A stretch of 64,000 bases of DNA from Microbacterium sp. ProA8 (GTDB taxonomy: Bacteria > Actinomycetota > Actinomycetes > Actinomycetales > Microbacteriaceae): NCBI RefSeq assembly GCF_039905635.1, contig NZ_CP157000.1, positions 682,001 through 746,000 on the forward strand, given 5' to 3'. A model generated the notes under the pieces. That model was not told the origin of the DNA, did no database searches, and saw nothing but the letters and a program-made list of their open reading frames with translations. Below are positions 45,151-54,025 of this stretch, in pieces (position 1 is the stretch's first letter; the number at the start of each line of letters is the position of its first letter). Position numbers and translations under genes: made by a program.

Positions 45151-48100
45151 TCAGGCACGCGCGCCCTCGCGTCCCGGTCCCTGAGCCTGTCGCAGGGCGT
45201 CGCCCGCGGTGAGCCGCCGCAGGGTGAGGCCGCGCGGAGACTCGACGAAACCGGCGTCTCTGAGCGTACGTCCGACGGCGGTGCCGTAGACGAACACACC
45301 ATTGACCTGCTCGATCGTCAGGGTGTCGAGCCGTCGTACCCGGGCCGTCGCGGCGAGGTCGCGGGTGGCGGCGGCCAGCACCGCCTCTTCACCGGTGAAG
45401 GCGAGCGCCGACTTGCCGCCGCGCTCGAGGTACAGCGCGAGGGCACCGTCGACCAGCACGACGAGCGCGCCCGCCTTGCGTCCCGGGCGATGGGTGACAC
45501 CTTCGAGCCCCGGCCATGCGAGCGCCGCACCGTACGGATTCGCGGGGTCGGTGGCGGCGAGCGTGACGGCGCGCAGCGGCGGCGGATCCGACAGCCCGGC
45601 GAACTCGCGCAGGCGGTCGACCGTCGCGGATGCCGCGAACTGCGCCGCGCCGAGCTTCTCGATGACGTAGCCGCGCCGGCAGTGCCCGGCCTCTTCGAAG
45701 CCGGCCAGCACGCGGTAGGTCTGCGCGAACCCGCCCGGCACGCCCTCGGACTGCACCGCGCCGCGCGTGACGACGCCGTAGCGGTCGAGCAGCAGGCTCG
45801 CCGAGGCGGTCGCCCGCAGAGCCGCATCAGGCTCGGCTGCCGGGAGCAGCGACCACCGCCCGCCGATCGCGGGGGGACGTGCCGGGACGGATGCCGCAAC
45901 CGCGCGCCCCGCCGCCGACAGCGTTCCGGCGGCGCCGCGGTAGAGTCGCGTGCGAGGGGTGCGCCGGCTCACCCGGTGCGCCTGCGAACCGCCCGAGACG
46001 AGCGCGCGGACGGGGGCGAACGTGTCGTTCGTGATCCGCCCGGCCCAGGTGAGCCGCCACAGCGCATCGACGACCGATTGCTCGTTCTCGGCGCCCGTGG
46101 TCTGGCGCAGCTGGGCGGCGAAGTACGCACCGCCGCCTTCGAGCGCGGCGAGCAGCTGGGCGTCGAGGGATCCCGGCGCGATCTCTTCGGCATCGTCGGG
46201 CGGGGTCAGCGTGAGCGGCACGGCGTCCGCCGGATGCAGCGCGACCCAGCCGTCGCGGCCGGGCAGGCTGCCGTGGCCCGACCAGATCACCTCGCCGGTG
46301 GCGGTCAGCTCGTCGAGCATCCCCGGCGTGTAGTCGGCGACGCGTGCCGGCAGCACGAGCGACTCCCACGCGCTCGCCGGGATCGGCACGCCGGCGAGCT
46401 GCTCGACGACCGCCGCGACGCCGTCGATGCCCTCGAGCGGCCGGGTGACGTGCTGCCACACCGGCAGGAATCGGGCATAGGCATGCTGGGGCACCGGTTC
46501 GACGCTGCCCCGGATCGCGGCGAGCGACCGCATCCGCAGCCGGCGCAGCACCTCGGTGTCGCACCACTCCGCCTCGTCGCCGCGTGACTCGGCGGTCGCG
46601 GTCGCCGCCTCGGGCAGGAAGAACCCGCTCGTGACGCGGCCCTGCGACTCGAGGCGCTGCAGGGTGTGACGTGCCACGGCGACGCCGATGCCGAGCCGGT
46701 CGGCTGCGGCATCCGCCCGGAAAGGGCCGTGGGTGCGCGCGTACCGGGCGATCAGGTCGCCGAGCGGATCGGCGACGGGCTCGAGGAACGCCGTCGGGAT
46801 GCCGACGGGCAGCGCCACGCCCAGGCCGTCGCGCAGGCGTCCGGCGTCTTCGATCGCGGCGACCCGCGTCGCCCCGGCGATCGTGACCGGGATCGCGCGA
46901 CGCGATGTGACCAGCGCATCGAGCAGAGCGGATGCCGCGCCCTCGGTCATGTGCGCACCTCCGACGCCGTCGCCGTCGGCCTCCAGCCGCGCGGCGGCCT
47001 CGCTCGCATCGAGGGGGCCGAGCAGGCGCAGCAGGTCTGCGACGCCCTCGAGCCCGCGCGCGCGGCGCTCCGGATCGAGGCGCTGCGCGTCGCGCTCGAA
47101 CTGCGCGATGATGTCGGGGTCGAGAAGCTCGCGCATCTCGACCTTGCCGAGCAGCTCCGACAGCAGCGCCGGATCGACGGACAGGGCGGCGGCCCGTCGC
47201 TCGGCGAGCGGAGAGTCGCCCTCGTACATGAAGGCGCCGACGTAGCCGAACAGCAGGTCGCGCGCGAAGGGCGAAGGCTGCGCCGGCTCGGTCTCGATCA
47301 GCCGGATGCGGCGTTCGCCGATGCCGCGCATGAGCCGCAGCAGAGCGGGCACGTCGTAGACGTCCTGCAGGACCTCGCGCAGCGTCTCGAGGATGATCGG
47401 GAACGTCGGGTAGCGGCGGGCCACCTCGAGCAGCTGCGCCGACCGCTGCCGCTGCTGCCACAGCGGGGTCCGCTTGCCGGGGTTGCGCCGAGGCATGAGC
47501 AGCGCGCGCGCCGCGCACTCGCGGAACCGAGAGGCGAACAGCGCCGAGCCCCCGACCTCCTCGGTCACGATCTGGTCGAGCTCATCGGGATCGAAGACGA
47601 AGAGGTCGGCGCCCGGAGGCTCGGCCGTGGCATCCGGGATCCGCGCGATGATGCCGTCGTCGCTCGCCACCGCCGAGCCGTCGACCCCCAGCCGCTCGCG
47701 GATGCGGGCGTTCACCGCCAGCGCCCATGGCGCGTGCACCTGCATGCCGTAGGGGGAGTGGAGGATGACGCGCCAGTCGCCGACCTCGTCGCGCCCGCGC
47801 TCGACGGTCAGCTGGCGATCGGTCGGCAGGGTGCCGGTGGCCTCGCGCTGCTCGGCGAGGTAGGCCAGCAGATTGTCCTGCGCGTACTCGTCCAGCCCGG
47901 CGTCGTGCAGGCGCGACTCGGCCTTCTCGGGCTTCGCCGTCGACACCTCGCGCGAGAACTTCCCGAGCGCCTCGCCGAGTTCGGCAGGGCGGCCGATGCC
48001 GTCGCCGTGCCAGAACGGCACCTTGCCGGGCTGCCCGAACGCCGGGACGACGTTGACGCGGTCGTGGGTGATCTCGACGATGCGCCAACTCGTCGTGCCG

Positions 48101-50019
48101 AGGGTGAACACGTCGTTGACCCGCGACTCGTAGACCATCTCCTCGTCGAGCTCTCCGACGCGGGCGTTCTGCGACTCGCCCGCGATGAAGACGCCGAACA
48201 GGCCACGGTCGGGGATCGTGCCGCCGCTGGTCACGGCGATGTGCTGCGCGCCCGGCCGCCCGCTGAGCACGCCGAGGTCGCGGTCCCAGATGACGCGGGG
48301 CCGCAGCTCGGCGAATTCGTCGGACGGGAACCGCCCGGCGATGAGGTCGAGCGTCGCCTCGTACGCCGAGCGGGGGAGCGACCGGAACGGGGCGCTGCGC
48401 TTGAGCGTCTCGTACCAGCCCTCGACGTCGACGGGGGCGACGGCCGCGGCGGCCACCGTCTGCTGCGCGAGGATGTCGAGCGGGTTCTGCGGGATCGTGA
48501 TCGCCTCGATCTGCCCGGCGAGCATCCGCTCGGTGACGATCGCGGTGTGCAGCACGTCGCCACGGTGCTTGGGGAACAGCGCGGCACGGCTGACTTCGCC
48601 CACCTGATGGCCGGCGCGGCCGATGCGCTGCAGGCCGGATGCCGCGCTCGGCGGCGCCTCGACCTGGATGACGAGGTCGACGGCGCCCATGTCGATGCCG
48701 AGCTCGAGACTCGACGTGGCGACGACGCAGCGCAGGACGCCCGACTTGAGCTCTTCTTCGACCTGCGCTCGCTGCTCCTTCGACACGGAGCCGTGGTGCG
48801 CCTTGGCCAGCACGGGATCCGCACCTGCGGTGGCGCCGGCCTGCGCCATCATGGCGGCCGGCACGGTCTGGTCCGGCAGGTCGAGGCCGAGACGCTCGGA
48901 GTAGATCTCGTTGAGCCGCCCTGTCAGCCGCTCGGCGAGGCGGCGGGAATTGCAGAACACGATCGTCGAGCGGTGCAGGAGGATGCGATCGACGATCGCC
49001 TCTTCGACGTGCGGCCACACCGATCCGGTCATCTCGGTCTCGCCCGCTCCGGACGCACGCCCGTCACGCCTGGGGCCAGCCGACGTGCCGTCGGCGAACC
49101 AGTCCTCGTCGATCGTTTCGACAGGACCATCGACCGGTCCCTGAGCTTGGCGAAGGGCGGCGTCCGGATCCGCCCACGCCTCGGTGTCGGACGCGTACGG
49201 GCTCGGGGGCGGCGGCGGATTGAGCATGTCGCCGATCGGCACGACGACCTTCATGTCGAACGCCTTGGTCGCACGCGGCGCGACGATCTCGACCGGCTCC
49301 GCCCCGCCCAGGAACCGGGCGACCTCGTCGATCGGCCGCACCGTCGCCGACAGGCCGATGCGCTGCGCCGGAGGAGCGTCGGGCGCGAACGAGCGGCGCA
49401 GCGCATCGAGTCGCTCGAGACTCACCGCGAGGTGGGCGCCGCGCTTCGTGGCGGCGACGGCATGCACCTCGTCGACGATCACGGTGTGCACGTCGCGCAG
49501 CGTCTCGCCGGCCCGGCTCGTGAGCATGAGGTAGAGCGACTCGGGCGTGGTGATGAGGATGTCGGGCGGCCGCTGCACGAGCTTGCGCCGGTCGCCTGCG
49601 GGCGTGTCACCGGAGCGCACGCCCACCGTGACCTCGGGCACCGTGAGGCCGAGGCGCCGCGCGGACTGTCCGATCCCGACGAGCGGCGAACGGAGGTTGC
49701 GCTCGACGTCGACGCCCAGCGCCTTGAGCGGCGAGATGTAGAGGATCCGGGTGGCGGGGGCCGCGGCATCCGGGATCTTCTTCTTCCGTCCGGCGGGCGC
49801 CACGGACGCCGGAGCCGCCGCCTTGTCGTGGAACACGCGGTCGATCGCCCACAGGAACGCCGACAGCGTCTTGCCCGAACCGGTCGGTGCGACCACGAGA
49901 GCGTGCTTGCCGGCGGAGATCGCCTGCCACGCGCCCTTCTGAGCGTCGGTGGGAGCGTGGAAGGCGCCGCGGAACCAGTCCTGCGTGGCAGGACCGAACC
50001 GCTCGAGCACGTCGCCCAT
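45151..50019 (-). CDS. lhr: Large ATP-dependent helicase Lhr
   Basis: 1622 residues, superfamily 2 DNA repair helicase. Two RecA domains: Walker A VVAPTGSGKTLSAFLWA, DEVH box VIVDEVHAVAATKRGAHLAVS, motif VI RIGRAGHQ; then a winged-helix/Lhr core and the long actinobacterial C-terminal domain. ATG at 50019 chosen; upstream extension is non-homologous. Longer than the mycobacterial protein (about 1510), partly because R2-derived codons are inserted in the loop between the RecA domains (ALRQAQGPVDGPVETIDEDW) and form the very C-terminus (ALRQAQGPGREGARA). It acts with Nei-type repair just downstream. Confidence 0.95.
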   Translation of the reverse strand: MGDVLERFGPATQDWFRGAFHAPTDAQKGAWQAISAGKHALVVAPTGSGKTLSAFLWAIDRVFHDKAAAPASVAPAGRKKKIPDAAAPATRILYISPLKALGVDVERNLRSPLVGIGQSARRLGLTVPEVTVGVRSGDTPAGDRRKLVQRPPDILITTPESLYLMLTSRAGETLRDVHTVIVDEVHAVAATKRGAHLAVSLERLDALRRSFAPDAPPAQRIGLSATVRPIDEVARFLGGAEPVEIVAPRATKAFDMKVVVPIGDMLNPPPPPSPYASDTEAWADPDAALRQAQGPVDGPVETIDEDWFADGTSAGPRRDGRASGAGETEMTGSVWPHVEEAIVDRILLHRSTIVFCNSRRLAERLTGRLNEIYSERLGLDLPDQTVPAAMMAQAGATAGADPVLAKAHHGSVSKEQRAQVEEELKSGVLRCVVATSSLELGIDMGAVDLVIQVEAPPSAASGLQRIGRAGHQVGEVSRAALFPKHRGDVLHTAIVTERMLAGQIEAITIPQNPLDILAQQTVAAAAVAPVDVEGWYETLKRSAPFRSLPRSAYEATLDLIAGRFPSDEFAELRPRVIWDRDLGVLSGRPGAQHIAVTSGGTIPDRGLFGVFIAGESQNARVGELDEEMVYESRVNDVFTLGTTSWRIVEITHDRVNVVPAFGQPGKVPFWHGDGIGRPAELGEALGKFSREVSTAKPEKAESRLHDAGLDEYAQDNLLAYLAEQREATGTLPTDRQLTVERGRDEVGDWRVILHSPYGMQVHAPWALAVNARIRERLGVDGSAVASDDGIIARIPDATAEPPGADLFVFDPDELDQIVTEEVGGSALFASRFRECAARALLMPRRNPGKRTPLWQQRQRSAQLLEVARRYPTFPIILETLREVLQDVYDVPALLRLMRGIGERRIRLIETEPAQPSPFARDLLFGYVGAFMYEGDSPLAERRAAALSVDPALLSELLGKVEMRELLDPDIIAQFERDAQRLDPERRARGLEGVADLLRLLGPLDASEAAARLEADGDGVGGAHMTEGAASALLDALVTSRRAIPVTIAGATRVAAIEDAGRLRDGLGVALPVGIPTAFLEPVADPLGDLIARYARTHGPFRADAAADRLGIGVAVARHTLQRLESQGRVTSGFFLPEAATATAESRGDEAEWCDTEVLRRLRMRSLAAIRGSVEPVPQHAYARFLPVWQHVTRPLEGIDGVAAVVEQLAGVPIPASAWESLVLPARVADYTPGMLDELTATGEVIWSGHGSLPGRDGWVALHPADAVPLTLTPPDDAEEIAPGSLDAQLLAALEGGGAYFAAQLRQTTGAENEQSVVDALWRLTWAGRITNDTFAPVRALVSGGSQAHRVSRRTPRTRLYRGAAGTLSAAGRAVAASVPARPPAIGGRWSLLPAAEPDAALRATASASLLLDRYGVVTRGAVQSEGVPGGFAQTYRVLAGFEEAGHCRRGYVIEKLGAAQFAASATVDRLREFAGLSDPPPLRAVTLAATDPANPYGAALAWPGLEGVTHRPGRKAGALVVLVDGALALYLERGGKSALAFTGEEAVLAAATRDLAATARVRRLDTLTIEQVNGVFVYGTAVGRTLRDAGFVESPRGLTLRRLTAGDALRQAQGPGREGARA
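45176..45197 (+). repeat. R2 repeat at the 3' end of lhr
   Basis: Differs from the potA copy at one base (CGCAGGG for CGAAGGG). It encodes LRQAQGP on the minus strand, 10 residues before the stop, so the last residues of Lhr are probably repeat-derived. Confidence 0.8.
49115..49157. repeat. R2 repeat pair inside lhr
   Basis: A forward copy (49136-49157, CCCTGAGCTTGGCGAAGGG) preceded by an inverted partial copy (GTTTCGACAGGACC from 49115), able to form a hairpin. It is in frame in the loop between the two RecA domains of Lhr and encodes LRQAQGP followed by VDGPVET. Confidence 0.8.
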
Positions 50020-50131
50020 CACTCCATCTTCGTCGTGATCGCCGACATCCGGCCAGGTCGCGGGCGAGCCGGTCGCGTAAGATCGGTGCTCGCGTGTTCC
50101 CCCGCACGCGTGTGACCGCCCGAGGATCCCG

Positions 50132-50608
50132 ATGGAGTCGACGCCCTCGAGCGTGCCGGACACCCCGGTGGCGCTCGACCCTACGGCCGCCCCCACAGCC
50201 GCCGATGCGTCCTGGGTGCGCTCGCGGCGGGTGCACACCTTCGCCCTCGGAGCGCTGGTGGGCGCCCTGGCACTCTCGCTCGTGGTCGTGGTCACGGCGG
50301 TGTTCGCGGCGGTGCAGGGTCAGCGGTCACCGCTGCCTGCGGACCCCGCACCGGTCGCCGAGACCCGGGTCACTCCCCGGCCCACCACGCCGGCCCCGAC
50401 GCCGATGCTCAGCCCCAGTCCGACGGTCCCGCCGGCGGCCACCGAGACGGAACCCCCGGTCGACGAGCTCACCACCGAGCCCGTGGTCGAGCCGGTTCCT
50501 GTGCCGGCGCCGACGGTGCCTCCGCCGACCGAGGAGGCCGACGTCTCCGATGACCCCGGCAACAGCGGCACCGCCCCGGGCCGCACCAAGGAGCCCAAGC
50601 GGCCCTGA
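50132..50608 (+). CDS. Hypothetical membrane protein with Pro/Thr-rich extracellular tail
   Basis: 158 residues: a cytoplasmic N-terminus of about 35, one membrane helix (HTFALGALVGALALSLVVVVTAVFAAV), then about 95 residues rich in Pro, Thr, Val and Glu (RVTPRPTTPAPTPMLSPSPT), probably spanning the wall. No catalytic domain. Divergent from lhr. A second open stretch (50609-50762) continues in another frame and may once have been joined to it. Confidence 0.6.
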   Translation: MESTPSSVPDTPVALDPTAAPTAADASWVRSRRVHTFALGALVGALALSLVVVVTAVFAAVQGQRSPLPADPAPVAETRVTPRPTTPAPTPMLSPSPTVPPAATETEPPVDELTTEPVVEPVPVPAPTVPPPTEEADVSDDPGNSGTAPGRTKEPKRP

Positions 50609-50762
50609 CCAGGCCGTTCCGCTCCTCCAGGGCGCGTACCCGGGAGGTCAGGTCTACGAGGTCACCCACGGCATCACGATGACCGTCGAGGTCGCGCTCG
50701 ACAGCGGTTGGGGCGCCGACGAACTGGCGGCGATCTTCGCGGAGGCTTTCGTCGCTCCCTGA
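50609..50762 (+). pseudogene. Possible out-of-frame remnant after the Pro/Thr-rich protein
   Basis: Open frame reading PDQAVPLLQGAYPGGQVYEVTHG followed by ITMTVEVALDSGWGADELAAIFAEAF, with ordinary protein-like composition but no convincing start codon. It follows the stop of the previous gene directly in a different frame, suggesting a frameshifted C-terminal domain or a remnant. Weak. Confidence 0.3.
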
Positions 50763-50768
50763 CCGACG

Positions 50769-50951
50769 TCAGCTCTCGTCCGGCATGAGGATCCACAGCA
50801 GCAGGTACATCAGGATCGATACGCCGAAGAACACGGTCGATGCGACCGTCAGCACGCGCACCGGTATCACGCTGCAGCCGAAGCGGTCCGCGATGCCCTG
50901 GCAGACCCCGGCGAGTATGCGTCCCCGTCGGGGACGAACCAGGCGATGCAT
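50769..50951 (-). CDS. PspC-domain mini-protein 1
   Basis: 60 residues: HRLVRPRRGRILAGVCQGIADRFGCSVIPVRVLTVASTVFFGVSILMYLLLWILMP. This is a single PspC domain with one long hydrophobic helix. PspC domains sense envelope stress at the membrane; no PspA gene is near. It is 61 bp downstream of a close paralogue on the same strand, evidence of tandem duplication. Confidence 0.85.
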   Translation of the reverse strand: MHRLVRPRRGRILAGVCQGIADRFGCSVIPVRVLTVASTVFFGVSILMYLLLWILMPDES

Positions 50952-51012
50952 GGGTTCATCATCGCGCGGCGAAGGTGAGCCCGCCAGGGGGAGGCGAAAC
51001 GGGTGCTCGGTG

Positions 51013-51195
51013 TCAGCGCTCGGCCGGGACCAGGATCCAGAGCAGGATGTAGATCCACAGCGACAGGCCGAAGAAGACGACGGCGAGCGCGGTGAGGATG
51101 CGCACGAGCGTCACGTTCCAGCCGAAGCGGTTGGCGACGGCGGCGCAGACTCCGGCGATCCATCGGCCCTGCTGAGGTCTCACGAGTGCGTTCAT
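51013..51195 (-). CDS. PspC-domain mini-protein 2
   Basis: 60 residues, paralogue of the next gene downstream (shared pattern LVRPxxGRxxAGVCxxxAxRFGxxVxxVRxLT...WIL). One membrane helix; probable membrane-stress protein. Its promoter must lie in the 51196-51333 gap, which faces the 3' end of the ABC-F gene. Confidence 0.85.
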   Translation of the reverse strand: MNALVRPQQGRWIAGVCAAVANRFGWNVTLVRILTALAVVFFGLSLWIYILLWILVPAER

Positions 51196-51333
51196 GAGTC
51201 CATCATCGCGCCACCGGCCCGCCGGGCGCAGTGGTGCAGACCCCCGGTATCCGAGGGGCGCTGGCCCGCGGCATCCGTCCCCCTTGCCGGAGGAGGATGC
51301 CGCGAGCCGGCTCAGCGCTCGGTGCCTCGCGCG

Positions 51334-52998
51334 TCAGCGTTCCTGCAGACGGCCGTCGCGGTCGAGCTCGAGCACGAGGCCCACGCCGATGCGCTCGAGG
51401 AACGCGTCGTCGTGGCTCACCACGAGCACCGCGCCGCGGTAGGCGGCGATGGCCTCGACGAGCTGGTCGGCCGTGTCGAGGTCGAGGTTGTTCGTCGGCT
51501 CGTCGAACACGAGCAGCTGCGGCGGCGGATCGGCGAGCATGAGCCGGGCGAGGGCCACGCGGAAGCGCTCGCCGCCCGACAGTGTTCCCACCGGCCGGGT
51601 GACGGCCGCTCCTCGGATGAGGAACCGCGCCAGCCGGTTCCGCAGCTCGACGATCGTGACACCGGGGGCAGACGGAACGACGTTGTCGAGCACCGAGGCT
51701 GCGTCGTCGAGCCCGTCCACACGCTGTGGCAGGTACCCGACGCGGTCGGTGTGCAGCTCGGCGTGTGCAGAACTCCACCATCCATGCGCCGAATCGCCCG
51801 GTAGAGCGTCTTCTGGCGGATTCGCCCCGCGATCCGTGGAGTTCTGCAGGCCGGAACCCACCAGGCGCTCGAGCAGCGTCGTCTTGCCGGCGCCGTTCGG
51901 TCCGATCAGCGCGACCCGCTCTGGCCCCTGGATCACCCACGAGCGCTCGCCGTCGCCGAGGGTGGCGATGCGACGGCCCGCGGGCACGCCGGGGTCGGGC
52001 AGGTCGATCTTCACGATGTCGTCGTCGCGCACCCGGCGTTCGGCGACATCGAGGGCTTCGCGGGCGGATGCCTCGCGGTCGGCCTTCTCGCCGCGCAGCT
52101 TGCCCGCCGAGACCTGGGCCGCCATCCGGCGTCCGTTCGCGACGATCTTCGGCACGCGCTTCTCGTCGAACGCCTTCTGCCCCATCGCGGCGCGGCGCGA
52201 GATCGTCGTCTCGGCCTCGATGCGCTGGCGCTTCTCGCGCTTGACGGCTTGACGTGCTGCCCGCTCGGCGTCACGGGCGGCGCCCTGCTCGGCATCCAGC
52301 CATGCCCGCCACTGCGAGTACGGTCCGCCGAACACCGAGAGCTCGTTCGCATACAGCTCGGCCGTGTCGTCCATCAGCTCGAGCAGCGCGGTGTCGTGGC
52401 TGACCACGACCAGGGCGCCTCGCCACGCGCGCACCATGTCGTACAGGCGCGCTCGGGCGTCGCGATCGAGGTTGTTGGTGGGCTCGTCGAGCAGCGTGAT
52501 CTCCGGCGACCGCAGACGGATGCCGGCGATCGCGGTGAGCACCGCCTCACCGCCCGACAGCTGCCCGACCCGGCGGTCGAGCATGTCGGGTGCGAGTCCG
52601 GCGTCGGCGAGCGCGGCATGCGCGCGCGCCTCGATGTCCCAGTCGGAGCCGACCGCGTCGAAGTGACGCGGATCGGGGTCTCCCGACTCGATGGCGCGCA
52701 GCGCGCGGAGTGTCTCGCCGACGCCGAGCAGGTCGGCGACGGGCCGGTCGACGTCGAGCGTCAGCCGTTGCGGCAGGTACGCGGCATCCGCTGTCCGTGC
52801 GATGTGGCCCGCGGAGGGGGTGAGATCCCCGGCGATCAGGCGCAGCAGCGTGGACTTGCCGGAGCCGTTGCGGCCGACGAGCCCGGTGCGGCCGGTGCCG
52901 AACGAGCCGGAGACATCGGCGAGGGCGACGGAGCCGTCGGCCCAGGCGAACGAGACCCGGTCGAGGACGATGACAGGTGTGAGAGTGGTTGCAGGCAT
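51334..52998 (-). CDS. ABC-F family ATPase (ribosome-protection type)
   Basis: 554 residues, two fused ATPase domains without membrane segments. NBD1: VGRNGSGKSTLLRLIAGDL, LSGGEAVLTAIA, ITLLDEPTNNLD. Linker of about 80 residues rich in Arg/Lys/Glu. NBD2: IGPNGAGKTTLLERLV, LSGGERFRVALARL, LLVFDEPTNNLD. Such proteins bind the ribosomal E site and often confer resistance to macrolide, lincosamide or pleuromutilin drugs; others act in translation housekeeping. Start ATG at 52998; an ATG at 53019 is possible. Right after Walker A of NBD2 is an extra segment of about 30 residues (NSTDRGANPPEDALPGDSAH) encoded by a palindromic repeat. A long leader precedes the gene. Confidence 0.88.
   Translation of the reverse strand: MPATTLTPVIVLDRVSFAWADGSVALADVSGSFGTGRTGLVGRNGSGKSTLLRLIAGDLTPSAGHIARTADAAYLPQRLTLDVDRPVADLLGVGETLRALRAIESGDPDPRHFDAVGSDWDIEARAHAALADAGLAPDMLDRRVGQLSGGEAVLTAIAGIRLRSPEITLLDEPTNNLDRDARARLYDMVRAWRGALVVVSHDTALLELMDDTAELYANELSVFGGPYSQWRAWLDAEQGAARDAERAARQAVKREKRQRIEAETTISRRAAMGQKAFDEKRVPKIVANGRRMAAQVSAGKLRGEKADREASAREALDVAERRVRDDDIVKIDLPDPGVPAGRRIATLGDGERSWVIQGPERVALIGPNGAGKTTLLERLVGSGLQNSTDRGANPPEDALPGDSAHGWWSSAHAELHTDRVGYLPQRVDGLDDAASVLDNVVPSAPGVTIVELRNRLARFLIRGAAVTRPVGTLSGGERFRVALARLMLADPPPQLLVFDEPTNNLDLDTADQLVEAIAAYRGAVLVVSHDDAFLERIGVGLVLELDRDGRLQER
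51766..51848. repeat. Palindromic repeat inserted in frame in the ABC-F gene
   Basis: TGCAGAACTCCAC (51766-51778) is exactly mirrored by GTGGAGTTCTGCA (51836-51848). The 83-bp element lies within codons between the Walker A helix and the strand AELHTDRVGYLPQR of the second ATPase domain, where NBD1 has no equivalent. Confidence 0.85.
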
Positions 52999-52999
52999 G

Positions 53000-53231
53000 A
53001 GGCCTCCCGTGTCGGTCATGCGCTGACACCGAGGACCGCGGAATCCGCCCGGACGCCGGGGCCGCAGAAGGGGCCCGGGAACGGCGGGGAAGCGATGGTC
53101 GACGTGCAGCGCGGAATCTTCAGGCGCTGCCAGACGTCGAGGGTCGACGGAGCAGCGCGATTACAGCGCGGTTGCGTCGATCAGCTTCAAGGGAGTTCCT
53201 CACCGAGGGGACAAAGGCCGAGAGACACCAT
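53000..53231 (-). promoter_or_regulatory. Long leader and putative attenuator of the ABC-F gene
   Basis: On the minus strand a -10-like TATGGT spans about 53227-53232, giving an untranslated leader of over 200 bases. It contains a possible 14-residue frame MVSLGLCPLGEELP (53187-53231), a 7-bp perfect hairpin (53106-53112 with 53124-53130) and a GC-rich imperfect hairpin near 53065-53090. Leaders with a peptide and hairpins often attenuate ABC-F resistance genes until a drug stalls ribosomes. Inferred. Confidence 0.45.
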
Positions 53232-53266
53232 AGCGGACGATTCCGGCGGTCGCCAGAGAGTGCCGA

Positions 53267-53947
53267 TCAGTCGACCGCGTCGAGCGCCGTCAGCTGCTTG
53301 TCGAGGAACGCCGCCACGTCGGCGATCTCCTGCTCCGAGACGCTGTGCGTGAGGCCCGGGTAGACGCGGCCGCTCAGGTCGGCGTGCGCGGGCAGCCACT
53401 CCGTCGTGTGCGCGATCACGAACTCCGGGATCACGTCGTCGTTCGTGCCGCGGCCCCAGAACACCGGCGGGCGCAGCTCGGCGAGCTCGGCATCGCCCGC
53501 CAGCTCGCCCGGCGTGGCGTAGCCCGACAGGTTGACGGCGTAGGCGAAGCGCCGCGGGTCGATGCGCATCGCCTGCAGCGAGACCGCACCGCCCTGCGAG
53601 AAGCCGAGAAGGCCGACGGATGCCGCGCCCGCCGCGTGCGCGTCGATCCACGCGATGACCGCCTCGGCGGCGCGGTTCACGTGCGAGGCGTCGCGCCCCT
53701 CGAGGCCCTCGATCGGATACCAGGAACGGCCGGGCGCCGGCCACGGCGGCGCGAGCGGGGCCGCCAGGCTCGCCACGGCGAACGCCTCGGGGAGGTACTG
53801 GCGGAGGGGATAGAGGTCGTGCTCGTCGGCCCCGTAGCCGTGGAGGAGCAGCAGAAGGTGCCGCCCGGCGGCGGCTGACCTGTCCGGGGCCGACCGGTCG
53901 GTCGACCACAGCACGGCGTCGGCGTCGAGGACGAGAGCTTCCGACAT
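53267..53947 (-). CDS. Alpha/beta hydrolase, phospholipase/carboxylesterase family
   Basis: 226 residues. HLLLLLHGYGADEHDLYPL forms the oxyanion loop, the nucleophile Ser is in GLLGFSQGGAVSLQA, and the catalytic His is in YPGLTHSVSEQEI, with an Asp in WGRGTNDDVIP. No signal peptide, so a cytoplasmic esterase (acyl-protein thioesterase/carboxylesterase type). Substrate unknown. It lies upstream of the ABC-F gene on the same strand; the ABC-F promoter overlaps its 3' region. Confidence 0.9.
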   Translation of the reverse strand: MSEALVLDADAVLWSTDRSAPDRSAAAGRHLLLLLHGYGADEHDLYPLRQYLPEAFAVASLAAPLAPPWPAPGRSWYPIEGLEGRDASHVNRAAEAVIAWIDAHAAGAASVGLLGFSQGGAVSLQAMRIDPRRFAYAVNLSGYATPGELAGDAELAELRPPVFWGRGTNDDVIPEFVIAHTTEWLPAHADLSGRVYPGLTHSVSEQEIADVAAFLDKQLTALDAVD

Positions 53948-54025
53948 GCCGACATCCTGCCATCCGCGGCCGACACGGCGAAGGGCGAATCGGAGCGCCG
54001 CAGCCGGCGGCGCCCGTCGGACCGG

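Noticed and set aside
46666..50115. 1149-codon plus-strand frame
   Set aside because: Long because of GC bias; antisense to Lhr helicase with its Walker A, DEVH and RIGRAGHQ motifs.
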